Shown here piece after piece: positions 15,636-24,700 of a stretch of 64,000 nucleotides of DNA. How positions within the stretch are numbered: the first letter of the stretch is position 1; every line of letters starts with the position of its first letter. The stretch lies in assembly GCF_005233835.1 (NCBI RefSeq), contig NZ_SZQA01000037.1:1-64000 (forward strand). The letters run 5' to 3'. The position numbers and the translations under genes were made by a program. The stretch comes from Herbidospora galbida (GTDB taxonomy: Bacteria > Actinomycetota > Actinomycetes > Streptosporangiales > Streptosporangiaceae). Under the pieces are notes generated by a model. That model worked only from the letters and a program-made list of their open reading frames with translations, did no database searches and had not been told where the DNA came from.

Positions 15636-17354
15636 GTGCGGCCGAGGGTCGAGGAGGTCCGCATCCAGGGACTGGGTGTCATCGACGAGGCCGTCCTCGA
15701 GTTGTCACCCGGTTTCACCGTTGTCACAGGTGAGACGGGCGCCGGCAAGACCATGGTGGTGACGGGCCTGGGGCTGCTGTTCGGCGGCCGGGCCGATCCC
15801 GCGCGGGTCCGGCCGGGGGCCGACAAGGCGACCGTCGAGGGCACGCTCATCGTCGATCCGAGCGGCCGGGCCGCTCAGCAGGTGTTCGACATCGGCGGTG
15901 AGGTCGACAACGGCGAGCTCATCATCTCCCGCACCGTCTCCTCCGAGGGCCGCTCGCGGGCCTGGCTCGGCGGGCGCACCGTCCCGGTCGGGACGCTCAC
16001 GTTCCTGGCCGACGACCTGGTGGCCGTCCACGGGCAGATGGACCAGCAGCGGCTCCTGCAGCCGGGCCGCCAGCGCGCCGCGCTCGACCGCTACGCCGGA
16101 GACGAGCTGGTCAAGCCGCTGCGCGCCTACGAGCAGGCCTACAAGCGCCACAAGCAGGTCGGCGACCTGCTCGCCGAGCTGACCGGCCGGGCGCGCGAGC
16201 GCGCGCAGGAGGCCGACGTGCTGCGGTTCGGCCTGGAGGAGATCGAGAAGGTCGCCCCCCTGGCCGGCGAAGACGCCGAGCTGAAAGAGGAGGCCGAGCG
16301 CCTCACCCACGCCGACACCCTGCGCACGGCCGCCACGACCGCCCACACCGCGCTGCTGGGCGACCCGATGTCGGGGCCCGAGGCGGCGCCCGACGCGGTG
16401 TCGCTGATCGGGCAGGCGCGGTCGGCCGTCGAGTCGGCCCGCGACTACGACCCCGCCCTCGCGGGCCTCGCCGAGCGGCTGGCCGAGGCCGGCTACCTGC
16501 TCAACGACGTGGCGACCGAGCTGGCCGCCTACGCCGAGTCGGTGGAGGCCGACCCCCAGCGCCTGTCGATCGTGCACGAGCGCCGGGCCCTGCTCAACGG
16601 GCTGACCCGCAAATACGGCGCCGACGTCGCCGAGGTGCTGGCCTGGGCGCAGCGGGCGGCCGTCCGCGTCGGCGAGCTCGACGGCGACGACGACCGCATC
16701 GGCGAGCTGACCCGCGAACACGAGGAGCTGACCGCCCGGCTCGGCGAGCTGGCCGGTGAGCTGACCCGAATCCGCGAGGCCGCCGCCGAACGCTTCGCGG
16801 TCGCGGTGACCGAGGAGCTGACCGCCCTGGCCATGCCCCACGCCCGGGTCGCCGTCGTGATCGAGTCGAGCGGCGACTTCGGCCCTACGGGGGTCGACGA
16901 GGTCGAGCTGCGCATGGCGCCCCACCCGGCGTCCCCGCCGCTGCCGCTGAACAAGGGCGCGTCGGGGGGCGAGCTCAGCCGCGTCATGCTGGCCATCGAG
17001 GTCGTGTTCGCCGGCGCCGACCCGGTGCCGACGTTCGTCTTCGACGAGGTCGACGCGGGCGTCGGCGGCAAGGCGGCCGTGGAGATCGGGCGGCGGCTGG
17101 CCAAGCTGGCCCGCACCGCCCAGGTCATCGTGGTCACCCACCTGCCCCAGGTGGCGGCCTTCGCCGACCAGCATCTCGTGGTCGAGAAAGACAGCGACGG
17201 CAGCGTGGTCCGCAGCGGCGTGGTCACCCTCGACCGCGAGGCCCGCAAGCGCGAGCTCGCCCGCATGCTGGCCGGCATGGAGGACTCCGAGCTCGGCCGC
17301 GCCCACGCGGAGGAACTCCTGGCCACGGCGGCCGCCGCGAAGTCGGTCGGCTGA
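15636..17354 (+). CDS. recN: DNA repair protein RecN
   Basis: The 572-residue SMC-like ATPase has the Walker A motif GETGAGKT at residues 32-39, a long coiled-coil middle (residues ~160-370), an ABC signature region KGASGGELSRVMLA and Walker B TFVFDEVDAGVGG. RecN helps hold and process double-strand DNA ends. The GTG start at 15636 follows GGGAGG (15626-15631). A 76-base gap separates it from nadK. Confidence 0.95.
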   Translation: MRPRVEEVRIQGLGVIDEAVLELSPGFTVVTGETGAGKTMVVTGLGLLFGGRADPARVRPGADKATVEGTLIVDPSGRAAQQVFDIGGEVDNGELIISRTVSSEGRSRAWLGGRTVPVGTLTFLADDLVAVHGQMDQQRLLQPGRQRAALDRYAGDELVKPLRAYEQAYKRHKQVGDLLAELTGRARERAQEADVLRFGLEEIEKVAPLAGEDAELKEEAERLTHADTLRTAATTAHTALLGDPMSGPEAAPDAVSLIGQARSAVESARDYDPALAGLAERLAEAGYLLNDVATELAAYAESVEADPQRLSIVHERRALLNGLTRKYGADVAEVLAWAQRAAVRVGELDGDDDRIGELTREHEELTARLGELAGELTRIREAAAERFAVAVTEELTALAMPHARVAVVIESSGDFGPTGVDEVELRMAPHPASPPLPLNKGASGGELSRVMLAIEVVFAGADPVPTFVFDEVDAGVGGKAAVEIGRRLAKLARTAQVIVVTHLPQVAAFADQHLVVEKDSDGSVVRSGVVTLDREARKRELARMLAGMEDSELGRAHAEELLATAAAAKSVG

Positions 17355-17788
17355 CGGTCTCCGTCGTCGCGGTGAGCGGCCCGATCGGAGCCTGGCGCCG
17401 GATGCGGCGCGGCGGGGCGTCGGCGGGCGGGGCCGGGTGGGCGGAGCCGTAACGGAAGCGAATAAGCAGGTCAGTGTGGGCGGCGGGAGAGCGGAATCAC
17501 GACCTCGCCTTAATCACATATCGGAAACGTGTCAGCGAATCTCACGAAATTCGGCCAGGCTGGAGTCACGACGGATGCCGGTCGCGCGGGGGCGTGGGAC
17601 CGGTCGGCCGGAAACGCTTCCCGCGACGGGTGACATCGGTTCGTGTTCTGGGCATATGTGGGCATCGTGCCCGGACGAGGCCGGATGGCGACATGGGGGA
17701 CGGCAGCATGAGGGCAGGGTGGCGACAAAGCTGGCGGGTGCCGGGGTGTCGGGCCTTCACGCTCGTCGCCTCTGGCAGGATGGTCCCG
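17355..17788 (+). other. 434-base leader between recN and steA
   Basis: No convincing gene lies here. A patch around 17500-17550 is unusually AT rich for this genome (TTAATCACATATCGG), as expected for a promoter region. A near-palindrome GGAAACGCTTCC lies at 17610-17621 and a CGTGTCAG at 17528-17535. These may serve steA, but no factor can be named. Confidence 0.4.
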
Positions 17789-18985
17789 ATGAAGGTCTCG
17801 AGCGTCAGGGTTCCAGGCCTCCGCCGCCGGAAGGTCAGTGTCCTTCCCGGGGTGACTGCGACGGCGCGCATCGACCGACGCACGAAGAGGCTCACCAAAC
17901 GCCTTCGCCCGGGGGAAGTCGCGATCATCGATCACGTCGACATCGACCGGGTCAGCGCGGAGGCCCTCGTCGCGTGTGGCGTGGCCGTGGTGGTCAACGT
18001 CGCGGCGAGCGTCTCCGGCCGTTACCCGAACCTGGGGCCGCAGATCCTCCTTGAGGCCGGGGTGACCCTGGTCGACAACGCGACGCCCGACCTGTTCGAG
18101 AAGGTCCGCGACGGCGACACGGTCCGGGTCTCCGACGGCGTCGTCTACGTCGACGAGGAGATCGCCGGCAAAGGCGAGGTGATGACCGCCGAAACGGTCG
18201 AGGCCGCCATGGTCGAGGCCCGCGCGGGGTTGTCAGTCCAGATCGAGGCGTTCACCGTCAACACCATGGAATACGTGCGCCGCGAGCGCGACCTGCTCAT
18301 CGACGGCGTGGGCGTGCCCGACATCCGCACCAAGCTCGACGGGCGCCACGCGCTGATCGTGGTCCGCGGCTACCACTACAAGGAAGACATCGCCGCCCTG
18401 CGGCCCTACATCCGCGAATACCGCCCGGTCATGATCGGGGTCGACGGCGGCGCCGACGCGCTGCTGGAGGCCGGCTACCGGCCCGACATCATCGTCGGCG
18501 ACTTCGACTCGGTGTCCGACGAGGCGCTGACCGGCGGCGCCGAGCTTGTCGTCCACGCCTATCCCGACGGGCGGGCCCCCGGGCTCGACCGGGTGCGCAA
18601 GCTGGGGCGCGACGCCGTGGTCTTCCCGGCCGCCGCCACCAGCGAGGACATCGCGATGCTGCTGGCCGACGAGAAGGGCGCCTCGCTCATCGTCGCGGTC
18701 GGCACCCACGCCACGCTCGTCGAGTTCCTCGACAAGGGCCGGTCGGGCATGGCCAGCACCTTCCTCACCCGGCTCCGGCTGGGCAGCAAGCTCATCGACG
18801 CAAAGGGCGTCAGCAGGCTCTATCGCAGCCGCATCTCCGCGGCGTCGCTGCTACTCCTGGTGGCCACCACCATCGTGACGATCGGCGTGGTGCTGTTCGT
18901 CTCGCCGGTCGGCAAGATCTGGCTCGACGGGGCGCAGGACGTCTGGAACGGCTTCATATTCTGGGTGGTCGGACTCTTCTCGTGA
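17789..18985 (+). CDS. steA: Cytokinetic-ring protein SteA
   Basis: The 398-residue protein matches the SteA family (Rv1697 type; earlier described as thiamine pyrophosphokinase-like). The middle has DHVDIDRVSAEALV and a conserved GVDGGADALLEAG and VGDFDSVSD, followed by one C-terminal membrane span (SLLLLVATTIVTIGVVLFV). In Corynebacterium glutamicum, SteA works with SteB at the division septum to regulate cell-wall hydrolysis. I chose ATG 17789 with GCAGGA at 8-base spacing; ATG 17780 is an alternative. Its stop overlaps the steB start by four bases, so the two are coupled. Confidence 0.85.
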   Translation: MKVSSVRVPGLRRRKVSVLPGVTATARIDRRTKRLTKRLRPGEVAIIDHVDIDRVSAEALVACGVAVVVNVAASVSGRYPNLGPQILLEAGVTLVDNATPDLFEKVRDGDTVRVSDGVVYVDEEIAGKGEVMTAETVEAAMVEARAGLSVQIEAFTVNTMEYVRRERDLLIDGVGVPDIRTKLDGRHALIVVRGYHYKEDIAALRPYIREYRPVMIGVDGGADALLEAGYRPDIIVGDFDSVSDEALTGGAELVVHAYPDGRAPGLDRVRKLGRDAVVFPAAATSEDIAMLLADEKGASLIVAVGTHATLVEFLDKGRSGMASTFLTRLRLGSKLIDAKGVSRLYRSRISAASLLLLVATTIVTIGVVLFVSPVGKIWLDGAQDVWNGFIFWVVGLFS

Positions 18986-19986
18986 TCGATTTTCGCTATC
19001 ACCTCGTCTCCATCGTGGCGATCTTCCTGGCGCTGACCGTGGGCATCGTGCTCGGCAGCACCGTCATCCAGGATCCGATCATCGAGTCGACGCAGGTGAC
19101 CGCCGAGACCTTGAAGAAGGAGAACCTGACCCTGCGGGCCGAGATGGCCGCGCAGCAGGCCCGCGAAGACGGCAACAACACCTTCGTCGGCGCCGCCACC
19201 GCCGAACTGGTCGAGCGTGACCTGGCGGGCGAGCGGGTCGTGGTCGTCGAGGCGCCGGGCGCGCCCACGGCCCTGCGCGACCCGCTGCGCGAGGTGCTGG
19301 AGCTGGCCGGGGCGACCTACACGGGCCGGGTGTCGCTCACCGACGGCTTCCTGGAGCCCGAGCAGGCCGGGGTCGTCGACGGCCTGGCGACCCAGCTCGC
19401 CCCGGCGGGGGCGGCCTTCCCCGAGGGCGCGACGCCCTACGACAAGGCGGGCACCGTCCTGGCCGCCGCGCTCGTGACGAACATGCGGCCGCAGGCGGGC
19501 ACCGTCAACACCGCCACCTCGACCGTGCTGTCGGCCTTCCAGGAGGGCGGGTTCATCGCGGTCTCCGGCGAGCCGGCCGACCGGGCCACCCTGGCGATCG
19601 TGGTCGCGCCCGCGCTGCCCTACGAGGGCGAGACCGCCGAGACCATGAACGGGGCGATCGTTTCGGTATCGGGCGCCCTCGACAAGGCCGGGCTCGGTAC
19701 CGTCATGACCGGCACCACCGCCGCCTCGGCGACCGGCGGCGTCATCGCCGCGCTGCTCGACTCGGGCGAGGAGACCTCCCAGGTCTCCAGCGTCGACACC
19801 CTCGACCTGCCGTCGGGCCGGATCGTGGTGGTCGACGCGCTCCGGGAGCAGCTCGGCGGCCAGTCGGGCGCCTACGGGATCGGCAGCGGCGCGACCGCGT
19901 TCGAGCCGGCCCCGGCCGTGCCCGCGATCACGCCGTCCGTCACCCCCTCTGCCACCCCGTCTCCCGTGGCCTCGTCCACGGGCTGA
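18982..19986 (+). CDS. steB: SteB / MctB-family membrane protein
   Basis: The 334-residue protein has an N-terminal membrane span directly after IDFRYHLVSIVAIF, a coiled-coil ENLTLRAEMAAQQAR stretch, and a large extracytoplasmic domain with a Pro/Ser/Thr-rich tail. It corresponds to Rv1698 (MctB, linked to copper handling in mycobacteria) and to corynebacterial SteB, which partners SteA. Which role applies here cannot be read from sequence, but the overlap with steA favours division. GTG start 18982. Confidence 0.85.
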   Translation: MIDFRYHLVSIVAIFLALTVGIVLGSTVIQDPIIESTQVTAETLKKENLTLRAEMAAQQAREDGNNTFVGAATAELVERDLAGERVVVVEAPGAPTALRDPLREVLELAGATYTGRVSLTDGFLEPEQAGVVDGLATQLAPAGAAFPEGATPYDKAGTVLAAALVTNMRPQAGTVNTATSTVLSAFQEGGFIAVSGEPADRATLAIVVAPALPYEGETAETMNGAIVSVSGALDKAGLGTVMTGTTAASATGGVIAALLDSGEETSQVSSVDTLDLPSGRIVVVDALREQLGGQSGAYGIGSGATAFEPAPAVPAITPSVTPSATPSPVASSTG

Positions 19987-20002
19987 CCCGGAAGGATCCG
20001 CC

Positions 20003-20851
20003 GTGACTCAACGTCCCCTGCTCCTCGCCCTGGCGGGGGCGGCGCTCGGCGCGGCCGCCGCGAGGGTCGCCTACACGACCTTCACGAAGAGGCAGCCCTT
20101 CGGCGACGAGAAGACCTGGGCCCGCGTCAACCATCGCGGCGAGCCCGTCACGCTGCTCGAAGGCCCGGCGTTCGCGGCGGGGGCGGGGGCCGCGCTGGCG
20201 CTCACGCCCGGTCTGCCGGTGAAGGTGAAGGCGGCCGGGGTGCTGACCTCCGTCGCCTGCGGCGCGCTCGGCGCCTACGACGATGTGTTCGGCACCAGCG
20301 CGTCCAAGGGGTTCAAGGGGCATCTGTCGGCGCTGCGCCGGGGGCAGGTCACCAGCGGCGCGGTGAAGATCCTCGGGATCGGCGCGACCGGCCTCGCCGC
20401 CGCCGCGCTGACCCGCCGGAACGCGGCCGACATCGTCGTCGACGGCCTGCTGATCGCCGGGTCGGCCAACCTGGCCAACCTGTTCGACCTGCGGCCCGGC
20501 CGGGCGATCAAGGTCGGACTGCTGGCCGGGGCCCCGCTCGCGGGCTCGCCGCTGGCGGCCGTGCCCCTCGGCGCGGCCGCGGCGCTGCTCCCCGACGACC
20601 TGGCCGAGCGCGCCATGCTGGGCGACACCGGCGCCAACGCGCTGGGGGCGCTGCTGGGGCTGGCCGCCGCACAGCAGCTGGGGCGTCCGGGGCGGCTGGC
20701 CGTGCTGGGCGCCGTCGCGGCGCTGACGGCCGCCTCGGAGAAGGTGTCGTTCACCAAGGTCATCGCGGGTAATCCGGTGCTGAACCGGCTCGACATGCTC
20801 GGGCGTCGCCCGGTGCCGCCTCCGGCCGAGGTCATCCGGCCCACCCCTTGA
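20003..20851 (+). CDS. MraY/WecA-like phospho-sugar transferase, divergent
   Basis: The 282-residue polytopic membrane protein belongs to the UDP-sugar: polyprenyl phosphate transferase superfamily. Diagnostic sites are AYDDVFG (the Asp pair, with no following Lys), LANLFDLRPGRA in place of the usual Asn-Asp-Gly motif, and MLGDTGANALGALLG. The DLRPGRA form marks a less studied branch of the family and the protein is shorter than standard MraY (~350). It probably loads a sugar phosphate onto a lipid carrier. GTG start at 20003; its stop overlaps the TTG of murJ. Confidence 0.75.
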   Translation: MTQRPLLLALAGAALGAAAARVAYTTFTKRQPFGDEKTWARVNHRGEPVTLLEGPAFAAGAGAALALTPGLPVKVKAAGVLTSVACGALGAYDDVFGTSASKGFKGHLSALRRGQVTSGAVKILGIGATGLAAAALTRRNAADIVVDGLLIAGSANLANLFDLRPGRAIKVGLLAGAPLAGSPLAAVPLGAAAALLPDDLAERAMLGDTGANALGALLGLAAAQQLGRPGRLAVLGAVAALTAASEKVSFTKVIAGNPVLNRLDMLGRRPVPPPAEVIRPTP

Positions 20852-22416
20852 CCGTCCGGGGGGTCGCCGGCGCGGCCCTGCTCATCGGCGTCATCACGAT
20901 CGCGGCGCGGGTCACCGGCTTCGCCAAACAGCTGGTGTTCGCCAAGACGGTCGGCACCGGCTGCCTGTCGACGGCCTATTTCACGGCGAACGCCGTACCG
21001 AACCTGATCTTCGAGATCGTCGTCGGGGGCGCGCTGGCGGGCATGGTCGTGCCGGTGCTCGCGGGCGCGGCCGAGCGCGGCGACACGGAGACCACCGGGC
21101 GGATCGCCTCGGGGCTGCTGACCTGGGTCGTGGTGCTGCTGGTCCCGCTGAGCGCGCTGACCGCGCTGCTCGCGGGCCCGGTCGTGTGGGTGTTCGTGCC
21201 GGGCGCGATGGACGGGTGCGACGCCGGTGACGTCGTGGCGCTCGCCGCGCACATGCTCGTCGTCTTCGCGCCCCAGATTCTCCTGTACGGTCTGGCGGTC
21301 GTCCTCTACGGCGTCCTGCAGGCCCACCGGAGGTTCGCCGGGCCCGCCCTGGCCCCGCTCGTGTCGAGCGTCGTCGTCATCGCGGCCTACCTGGCGTTCG
21401 TCCCGCTCGGCGGCACGATCGAGATCACCGGGCTGCCCCGCGCGGCCGAACTCGTGCTCTCGATCGGCACCACCCTCGGCGTGCTGTGCCTGGTGCTGAC
21501 CGTGCTGTGGCCGGTCGCCCGGCTCGGCCTGCGCTGGCGGCCGACCCTGAGCTTCCCGCCCGGGGTCGCGCCCCAGGTCAGACGCCTGGCGGTGGCCGGG
21601 CTGAGCGCCCTGCTGGCCCAGCAGGCGGCGATGGCCGTGGTGGTCAGGCTGGCCAACGAGGGCGGCGCGGGGCGGCTGGCCGCCTACAACTACGCGTGGG
21701 CGATCTACCTGGTCCCGTACGCCGTCCTCGCCGTCCCGATCGCGACCAGCGCGTTCCCCGTGCTGTCGGCCCGCTGGGAGACCGGCGACGCGCGGGGGTT
21801 CGCGGAACTGGCCGCCCGCACCACGCGCGCGGTGCTCCTCATCTCCGGCCTGGCCGCGGGCGCGCTGGTGGCCGTGGCCGCGCCGGTCGCCGAGGTGTTC
21901 CTGGCGACCCGCTCGAAGGTCCCGCCCGACCAGCTCACCCTGGGCATCGTCGCCTTCGCCCCCGGCCTGGTGGGTTACGGCCTGATGGCCCACCTGTCGC
22001 GCGTCCTGTACGCCGGCGGCCACGGCCGCCCCGCCGCCCGCGACCAGGTGATCGGCTGGCTCGTGGTGATCGCCGCCCAGGTGACCCTGGTGCTCACGCT
22101 GCCCGACGACTGGGCGGTCGGCGCCCTCGGCCTGGGCAGCACGATCGGCATGACCACGGCGGGCGTCCTGCTGCTCCTGGCGGTACGCCGCGTCCACGGT
22201 CCCCTCGCCGGGCTCTCCCGGGCCGCGTTCGCCTCCGTCGCCGGCGGCGTGACGGGCGCGGCGGCCGGTTCGGCCGTCGTCTGGCTGCTCGGCACCCCGG
22301 GCCTGTGGCTCAGCGTGCTGGTGGCGGGCCTGGCCGGGATCGTGGCGGCCGGCTTCGGCGGGGCGGTCGCCGCCGCGATCGACCGCGACGACCTCAAGGA
22401 AGTGATCAGACGGTGA
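20848..22416 (+). CDS. murJ: MurJ-like lipid flippase
   Basis: The 522-residue protein has about 14 hydrophobic spans and MurJ family features: an N-terminal GVITIAARVTGFAKQL, then STAYFTANAVPNLIFEIVVG, and a central LSALLAQQAAMAVVVRL. MurJ proteins flip lipid-linked cell-wall precursors across the membrane. Here it sits between the MraY-like transferase and a glycosyltransferase, overlapping both (TTG start in the preceding stop, own stop in the next GTG), so it may serve a product of this operon rather than lipid II alone. Confidence 0.85.
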   Translation: MTVRGVAGAALLIGVITIAARVTGFAKQLVFAKTVGTGCLSTAYFTANAVPNLIFEIVVGGALAGMVVPVLAGAAERGDTETTGRIASGLLTWVVVLLVPLSALTALLAGPVVWVFVPGAMDGCDAGDVVALAAHMLVVFAPQILLYGLAVVLYGVLQAHRRFAGPALAPLVSSVVVIAAYLAFVPLGGTIEITGLPRAAELVLSIGTTLGVLCLVLTVLWPVARLGLRWRPTLSFPPGVAPQVRRLAVAGLSALLAQQAAMAVVVRLANEGGAGRLAAYNYAWAIYLVPYAVLAVPIATSAFPVLSARWETGDARGFAELAARTTRAVLLISGLAAGALVAVAAPVAEVFLATRSKVPPDQLTLGIVAFAPGLVGYGLMAHLSRVLYAGGHGRPAARDQVIGWLVVIAAQVTLVLTLPDDWAVGALGLGSTIGMTTAGVLLLLAVRRVHGPLAGLSRAAFASVAGGVTGAAAGSAVVWLLGTPGLWLSVLVAGLAGIVAAGFGGAVAAAIDRDDLKEVIRR

Positions 22417-23429
22417 AGATCCTGCTGACCCTCGGCACCAGCGCCGGGGGAGTGGGCCGCCACGTCCGCACCCTCGCCGACGGCCTCCAGGCCCGGGGGC
22501 ACGAGGTCGTCGTCGCGGGCCCGGCCGAGACCAGGCACCGCTTCGGCTTCACCCAGACCTTCGTCGAGATCCCGGTCGCCGACCGGCCCCACCCGGTCAA
22601 CGACGCCCGGACGGTCGGCGTCCTGCGCCGGATCACGGCCGACGTCGTGCACGCCCACGGCCTGCGGGCCGGCGCCCTGGCCGCGCTGGCCCGGCCGCGC
22701 CGGCTCGTGGTCACGCTGCACAACGCGGTCACCGCCGGGGGCGCGATCGGCGCGGTCTACGCGACCCTCGAACGGGTCGTGGCCCGGCGGGCCGACGTGG
22801 TGCTGGGCGTCTCGCCCGACCTCTGCGAGCGCATGACGGCGCTCGGCGCACGGGCCGTCGCCCCGGCCGTGGTGCCGGCGCCGCCGCTGGCCGACCTGCC
22901 CGCCACCACCGAGTTCGGCGGGAAGAGGGTGCTGCTGACCGTGGCGCGGCTGGCCCAGCAGAAGGGGCTGGAGGTGCTGCTCGACGCGGCGGCGGGGGCG
23001 TACCCGCCTGATGTGGTCTTCGCCGTGGCCGGGGAAGGGCCGCTGCGCGACGCGCTCCAGGAGCGGGTGACCCGCGAGAACCTGCCCGTGATCCTGCTCG
23101 GCCCCCGCGACGACGTGGCGGCGCTGCTGAGGGCCGCGACCGCCCTGGTGGTGCCGAGCCGGTGGGAGGGGCAGCCGCTGGTCGTCCAGGAGGCGCTGCG
23201 GGCCGGGGTGCCCGTCGTGGGCTTCGCCGTGGGGGGCGTCCCCTCGATGGTGGGCGAGGCGGGGCTGCTGGTGCCGTCCGGCGACGACGGGCGGCTGCGG
23301 GCCGAGCTGGTGCGGCTGCTCCTCGACGCGAAGCTGGCCGAGGACCTGTCGGCCGCCGCGCTGGCCAGGGGAAGGGCGCTGCCGGACGAGGCGGACGCCG
23401 TTGAGGCCGCCTTGAAGAACTACGGCTGA
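22413..23429 (+). CDS. GT4-type glycosyltransferase
   Basis: The 338-residue protein is a GT-B fold glycosyltransferase of family 4 type. It has an N-terminal LGTSAGGVGRHVRTLADGL, an acceptor-side VVHAHGLRAG, and the donor-binding LLTVARLAQQKGLEVLL plus PSRWEGQPLVVQEALRAGVPVV, with the conserved E-x7-E pattern. It should be cytoplasmic face. Sugar and acceptor are unknown. Operon position after MraY-like and MurJ-like genes points to a lipid-linked glycan. GTG start overlaps the murJ stop. Confidence 0.85.
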   Translation: MKILLTLGTSAGGVGRHVRTLADGLQARGHEVVVAGPAETRHRFGFTQTFVEIPVADRPHPVNDARTVGVLRRITADVVHAHGLRAGALAALARPRRLVVTLHNAVTAGGAIGAVYATLERVVARRADVVLGVSPDLCERMTALGARAVAPAVVPAPPLADLPATTEFGGKRVLLTVARLAQQKGLEVLLDAAAGAYPPDVVFAVAGEGPLRDALQERVTRENLPVILLGPRDDVAALLRAATALVVPSRWEGQPLVVQEALRAGVPVVGFAVGGVPSMVGEAGLLVPSGDDGRLRAELVRLLLDAKLAEDLSAAALARGRALPDEADAVEAALKNYG

Positions 23430-23521
23430 CCGGGGAATCACCCGGGCTTGTTCCGGGTTGAGAGGAATAATTCGTTCAGGAAACCTGGCCCTGGGGTTCA
23501 GTAGCCCTTGGGCATGGTCTC

Positions 23522-23527
23522 TATACT
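23522..23527 (+). promoter_or_regulatory. Promoter -10 for the TerC transcript
   Basis: TATACT, a good -10 hexamer, lies nine bases before the predicted riboswitch start, so transcription would begin at about 23534. No clear -35 is visible at normal spacing. Confidence 0.5.
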
Positions 23528-23535
23528 GTTCGCGT

Positions 23536-23640
23536 TGGGGGGGAGTATCCCTTCGCGACGGTCCCGTCATCACGGTGTCAGCACCCGGGGCCGTCGGTCC
23601 GTGTCTGGAAGATTTCCAGGGGCGGGAGAGACCTCCGGCA
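23536..23640 (+). promoter_or_regulatory. yybP-ykoY (manganese) riboswitch
   Basis: The leader has the two conserved halves of this class: GGGGAGTA near 23538-23546, a CGTCATCACGG segment, and GAGAGACC at 23626-23633. Flanking bases GTTGGGGG and CCTCCGGC can form the closing helix with G-U pairs. yybP-ykoY riboswitches sense Mn2+ and are commonly found in front of TerC-family and other Mn-export genes. Here the next gene is TerC family, starting 35 bases downstream, so it probably raises expression when Mn is high. Confidence 0.75.
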
Positions 23641-23674
23641 GTGTGTCTTGTCGCGCGCCGGAGGGATTAAGAGA

Positions 23675-24661
23675 GTGGACATTCCCGTGTGGGGTTGGGC
23701 TGCCGTCATCATCGGCCTGCTCGTGGTCATCGCCATCGATCTGTGGGTCGTGGACCGTGGAGAACCCAAGGAGTTCTCCATCCGTCAGGCGGGCTTCTGG
23801 GTGGGTCTCTACGTCGCGCTCGCCGTGCTGTTCGGCATCGGCCTGCTGATCTTCGCGGGGCCCCAGCAGTCGGGTGAGTTCTTCGCCGGTTACATCACCG
23901 AATACAGCCTGAGCATCGACAACCTGTTCGTGTTCTTCATCATCATGTCCAGGTTCGCGGTGCCGAAGGCCTACCAGCACAAGGTGCTGACGATCGGCAT
24001 CCTGATAGCGCTGGTCATGCGCGGGTTCTTCATCGTCGTCGGCGCCGCCGCCCTCAACTCCTTCCACTGGCTCTTCTACGTGTTCGGCGCGATCCTCCTC
24101 TACACCGCGTACACGATGATCCGCGACCACAACAAGAGCGAAGAGGACTTCGACGAGAACATCCTGCTGCGCTACGCGCGCCGGGCGTTCCCGACCACCC
24201 CCGACTACGTCGGCTCCAAGATGATCGTCCGGGTCGACGGCAAGAAGATGGTCACCCCGATGCTGATCGTCATGATCGCCATCGGCAGCACCGACCTGCT
24301 GTTCGCCCTCGACTCCATCCCCGCGATCTTCGGTCTGACCACCGACGCGTTCATCGTCTTCACCGCCAACGCGTTCGCCCTGATGGGTCTGCGGCAGCTC
24401 TACTTCCTGCTCGGCGGCCTGCTGCAGCGCCTGGTCTACCTCAGCTACGGCCTGGCGTTCATCCTCGCCTTCATCGGCGTGAAGCTGATCCTCGAGGCCA
24501 TGCACGACATCGTCGACTGGGCGCCGAAGATCCCGATCCAGGTCTCCCTGGGCGTCATCATCGGCACGATGCTGATCACCACGGTGGCGAGCATCGTCAA
24601 GTCCCGCCGCACTCCGGCCGTCCCGACGGACGCCGCCCCCGAGCAGGCGGAGCGCCACTAA
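23675..24661 (+). CDS. TerC family integral membrane protein
   Basis: The 328-residue protein has about nine hydrophobic spans and TerC motifs: EYSLSIDNLFVFFIIM with the acidic Asp-Asn pair, RGFFIVVGAAAL, and TDLLFALDSIPAIFG with a second acidic site. TerC proteins were first linked to tellurite resistance; several are now implicated in Mn2+ export or metal supply to secreted enzymes. The Mn riboswitch in the leader supports a manganese role. GTG start 23675 has GGAGGG (23660-23665) upstream. Confidence 0.88.
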   Translation: MDIPVWGWAAVIIGLLVVIAIDLWVVDRGEPKEFSIRQAGFWVGLYVALAVLFGIGLLIFAGPQQSGEFFAGYITEYSLSIDNLFVFFIIMSRFAVPKAYQHKVLTIGILIALVMRGFFIVVGAAALNSFHWLFYVFGAILLYTAYTMIRDHNKSEEDFDENILLRYARRAFPTTPDYVGSKMIVRVDGKKMVTPMLIVMIAIGSTDLLFALDSIPAIFGLTTDAFIVFTANAFALMGLRQLYFLLGGLLQRLVYLSYGLAFILAFIGVKLILEAMHDIVDWAPKIPIQVSLGVIIGTMLITTVASIVKSRRTPAVPTDAAPEQAERH

Positions 24662-24700
24662 GCCTCGAAAACCCCGCTGGGGTGCCGCGCTTGACGCGAA

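Noticed and set aside
17528-17535. CGTGTCAG near steA as a shared motif with 12023-12048 and 13490-13498
   Set aside because: An 8-mer is expected by chance at about this frequency in 64 kb on two strands, so the link is too weak to claim as a regulon.
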